Assembly: GCA_036844945.1 (NCBI GenBank) | Contig: DAIUEV010000019.1 | Coordinates: 1-50,840 of the forward strand | DNA length: 50,840 bases | Reading direction: 5' to 3' | From: Palsa-461 sp036844945 | GTDB lineage: Bacteria > Actinomycetota > Acidimicrobiia > Acidimicrobiales > RAAP-2 | In this document: positions 48,757-50,840 of the stretch, one piece after another | How positions within the stretch are numbered: the first letter of the stretch is position 1 | Layout of the letters: every line of letters starts with the position of its first letter | The notes under the pieces: model-generated | Databases searched by the model: none | What the model saw: the letters and a program-made list of their open reading frames with translations, nothing else | What the model was told of the DNA's origin: nothing | Position numbers and translations under genes: made by a program

Positions 48757-48933
48757 TCCTTCAACACGCCGTTTTCCGTGGCGGGTCATGCCATTGCCCT
48801 GCTGATGGGGCAAGGACGGTGAGCAAGATCTGAGCGAGAAGATCGAAGATGCCTGATATCGAGATTGCAAAAGGCGATCTGGATAGACCCTAGACCGAAG
48901 AAGAAGACCGGAGCGCCGAACGGAGGTATTCCT

Positions 48934-49575
48934 GTGAATGTCGAAGATGTTCTAGATCTTCAACGTGTTGACTCCGCTGAATTCATCAGAAGATTCAACA
49001 GCGCTTCAGGTGCGGTACGAGCGATCGACCAGAGCGGCGGCGAAAATCGATGGACCGTGGCAGCCGAACAAGTCTGCCTTTTCTTGGATTTTGTCATCAA
49101 CGAGGATGCACTTTGGACCGGTCTACACCGAGCAGTTGATGTATTAGGAGATGACGAGAAAGAGATTCTTGACCTAGTGGGCACGGTGCTTGACGACTTC
49201 GTGGATGTTGAGTTTGGTCTACTCGTCCGTCAGGGAATTGCCGAGCAGGAGGCCGCCCGCATCACTGACCAACTCAGAATCGGATTGCTGTCGTTTGAAC
49301 ACCCATCACACGAAGAGATCAAGCAACTCCTCGTCAGCCACGAAAACATTCACACCACAATATGTTCCGAGGCGGATTGGCCCAAGTTTGGCGAACCCGA
49401 GCGTCACGCGCGTCACAAAACGAACGTGATCGCCGCACTCACAGGAGGCGGGGGACTGGTGGCTACCGTCGTTAACGGAGCAACCGCGCCCGTGATGCCA
49501 CTCTTTGTTCTTTCAATAGCGGGAGGTATCGCTAGCGCTGTCGGCTCACTGCTCGGATGGCGCCGACACCGATGA
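48934..49575 (+). CDS. Hypothetical protein with C-terminal membrane hairpin
   Basis: 213 residues from GTG 48934, chosen because GGAGG lies 7 nt upstream. About 160 mostly helical, acidic soluble residues (VEDVLDLQRVDSAEF, DDFVDVEFGLLVRQG), then two hydrophobic helices (VIAALTGGGGLVATVV and LFVLSIAGGIASAVGSLLG) and RRHR. AT-richer than the core genes. No family recognised; the layout resembles membrane-tethered effector or defence proteins, which is only a guess. Confidence 0.6.
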   Translation: MNVEDVLDLQRVDSAEFIRRFNSASGAVRAIDQSGGENRWTVAAEQVCLFLDFVINEDALWTGLHRAVDVLGDDEKEILDLVGTVLDDFVDVEFGLLVRQGIAEQEAARITDQLRIGLLSFEHPSHEEIKQLLVSHENIHTTICSEADWPKFGEPERHARHKTNVIAALTGGGGLVATVVNGATAPVMPLFVLSIAGGIASAVGSLLGWRRHR

Positions 49576-49609
49576 CGGAAGTCCCGAACCATGGAGCTAG
49601 CTCGCCACG

Positions 49610-49846
49610 GTGAGCGACCACTACGCCGAGGCGGTCTTCTCCGAGGAGGGCCGGTGCTGGCGGTTCATCTCGAGCCCTGACGGCACCGGGCGGCCGACCT
49701 TCTGCCCAGAGCCGGTCACGTTGGCCGGGACCACGAGGCTAAAGGGTGGTCGTCGGATCAGGGTATGGAGTTGCGACGGACACCGGGAGGGAATCGAGAA
49801 GCCGGCACTAGGAGGGCTTGGCGAAACGATTGGCGAAAGTCCCTAA
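49610..49846 (+). CDS. Small Cys-containing hypothetical protein
   Basis: 78 residues, GTG start. Three cysteines and CDGH (RCWRF, TFCPEP, WSCDGHREG) could form a zinc site. Overlaps the next small gene by 29 bp. No family known. Confidence 0.45.
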   Translation: MSDHYAEAVFSEEGRCWRFISSPDGTGRPTFCPEPVTLAGTTRLKGGRRIRVWSCDGHREGIEKPALGGLGETIGESP

Positions 49847-50084
49847 GACTGGACCTACCCTTCGGATCGTGTCGTCTGACGACAACAGGTTCGTGTGGGA
49901 GTGCCCGACATGGGGCTGTCCGGGGTTTCTCGTTCTGGCTGATCCGCCACGTCACGAGATGGTCGCGTGGTGTCGACCGGCAGGAGACAGCGACCTGACC
50001 GTCTGTGGCCGAGCGATGATCTGGAACACCTATCTGGAACAGTGGCGTCTTCATCCCCAGCCACCCGGTCATCCTGCTGGATAA
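49818..50084 (+). CDS. Small putative zinc-ribbon-like protein
   Basis: 88 residues from TTG 49818 (GTG 49869 possible). CPTWGC and CRPAGDSDLTVCGR may bind a metal. Start uncertain; no family recognised. Confidence 0.45.
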   Translation: MAKRLAKVPKTGPTLRIVSSDDNRFVWECPTWGCPGFLVLADPPRHEMVAWCRPAGDSDLTVCGRAMIWNTYLEQWRLHPQPPGHPAG

Positions 50085-50113
50085 CGCCGAGGCGCCCTAG
50101 TAGAGGGGGAGCA

Positions 50114-50485
50114 GTGATCACACTTGGTGAGTGGCATGTGGTGGTCGACGTGCCGGACGATTTCGCGGAAACCGAAGCCGATGATCTCTCGGCGATGGTC
50201 CTGGCCTCATTGGCCGAGTGGGCGATCGGCACCGAGCTGCGGTTCTCGACGAGTGGGAGGCAGGGTTCGGATTCACGCCGAGCCGTGACGCCACCCGGGC
50301 TACTTGCTAGGGACAGGTCGACAGCGCCAGCGCGTACCAATTCGCCAGTTCCTGCTGGCCCGTGGCGTTCGGGTGGATACCACCGCTCTGGAGCCAGTCG
50401 GGATTTTGGTGCACCAGCGAGTTCCAGTCGATCACCTGGTACAGACCTGGATCGGCCGCCTGAGTGTCGTAGATGTCCTGGTTGA
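50114..50485 (+). pseudogene. Short ORF, probably a truncated gene
   Basis: GTG 50114 follows GAGGGGGAG. The first 55 residues (ITLGEWHVVVDVPDDF, ADDLSAMVLASLAEWAIG) look coding, but the frame then runs as low-complexity Ser/Arg/Pro sequence into the convergent SGNH gene, a 179-bp overlap. A lost stop or frameshift near 50260 is likely. Confidence 0.35.
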
Positions 50486-50840
50486 TCTGTGCCGCCACGG
50501 TCGAGGTCTGGGTGGGACCCCAGTAGTGGTCGGCGTTCGTGCTGACCGTGACCAGGATGACGCACTGGGCGGAGTCAACGTCGCTTAACAGATTGGCAAA
50601 GGACCGTTGCCAGTTCGTGTTGTTGCCCACGCCGGTCTGGATCGCGTCGTTGGTCCCGAGGTTCAGGATCACGTCGTTTGGCGGTGGAACGTCGTTTGCC
50701 ATGGCCGCCCCGACCGCGGGCGTCTCCTCGGCGATGGTGTCCCCCGGGGTGCCGTTCAGGACGTAGGCGTAGTACGGGCCAAGGGTGGACTCGATCGCAG
50801 ACGCGGAGTCATAGGTGATCGAGTCGCCGAAGATTCCCAC
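50307..50840 (-). CDS. SGNH/GDSL hydrolase, 5' end outside the window
   Basis: 177 visible residues; the N-terminus is cut by the window edge. Block I GIFGDSIT (Ser), block III LNLGTND (Asn), and block V SGGIHPNATG (Asp replaced by Ile-His context; catalytic His present). Typical secreted esterase or acetyl hydrolase; the upstream part probably holds a signal peptide or membrane domain. Confidence 0.85.
   Translation of the reverse strand: MGIFGDSITYDSASAIESTLGPYYAYVLNGTPGDTIAEETPAVGAAMANDVPPPNDVILNLGTNDAIQTGVGNNTNWQRSFANLLSDVDSAQCVILVTVSTNADHYWGPTQTSTVAAQINQDIYDTQAADPGLYQVIDWNSLVHQNPDWLQSGGIHPNATGQQELANWYALALSTCP

Noticed and set aside
1..50840. CRISPR arrays, insertion sequences or phage genes
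   Set aside because: No regularly spaced repeats, transposase, terminal inverted repeats, integrase or phage structural genes seen; the only mobile element is the intein.

Overview
The window is high-GC, almost fully coding DNA from an actinobacterium. The gene order follows the Mycobacterium tuberculosis gpsI-pepR-dapB-dapA-rnj-ftsK-miaB-miaA-dapF-hflX-lexA-nrdR backbone. GTG/TTG starts are common, and many genes have a TANNNT -10 hexamer only 5-9 nt before the start codon, which points to leaderless mRNAs. With an E. coli-type DapD and many hypotheticals, an Acidimicrobiia-like lineage is my best guess (inference, not proven).

Layout. 1-4701: PNPase C-terminus, M16 peptidase, large YfhO-like membrane protein. 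4840-6498: small exported protein, acyl-carrier-like protein, GNAT acyltransferase, SnoaL-like protein. 6510-10336: dapB, TetR, membrane GGDEF-EAL protein. 10299-13266: acyltransferase-like protein, divergent TetR and a ferritin-like diiron protein. 13324-16024: dapA-rnj. 16050-23049 (minus): GAF-GGDEF-EAL protein, a 968-residue GNAT/E1(ThiF)/nitroreductase fusion of the Rv1355c 'MoeY' type, an unknown two-part protein, and a degenerate GGDEF protein. 23130-25229 (minus): Rv2578c-like radical SAM protein interrupted by a 343-residue LAGLIDADG intein, behind a LexA-box promoter. 25366-37981: ftsK, D,D-carboxypeptidase, thrB, miaB, miaA, dapF, hflX, dapC, dapD, dapE. 37986-39783: lexA divergent from a LysM protein, then nrdR. 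39785-45429: PIG-L deacetylase, dinB, L,D-transpeptidase, glnD. 45465-50840: accessory, visibly less GC-biased region with small unknown proteins, DUF3237, an alpha/beta hydrolase, tRNA-Cys, a SHOCT protein and a truncated SGNH hydrolase.

How the genes fit together. Six diaminopimelate/lysine genes (dapA, B, C, D, E, F) lie in one window, beside peptidoglycan enzymes (D,D-carboxypeptidase, L,D-transpeptidase). The SOS theme is strong: lexA and a ChiZ/Rv2719c-like LysM gene share four LexA boxes, and the radical SAM gene has a perfect LexA box between -35 and -10. recA-recX, expected between ftsK and miaB, are not there.

Most interesting: (1) the intein sits exactly inside the radical SAM CX3CX2C cluster motif, so the enzyme exists only after splicing; (2) the four-gene minus-strand cluster couples a GNAT-E1-nitroreductase fusion to c-di-GMP proteins, a pairing also seen at Rv1354c/Rv1355c; (3) a 20-codon leader ORF is coupled to the SOS LysM gene; (4) miaA seems to start at CTG; (5) DapF has Ser in place of its first catalytic Cys.
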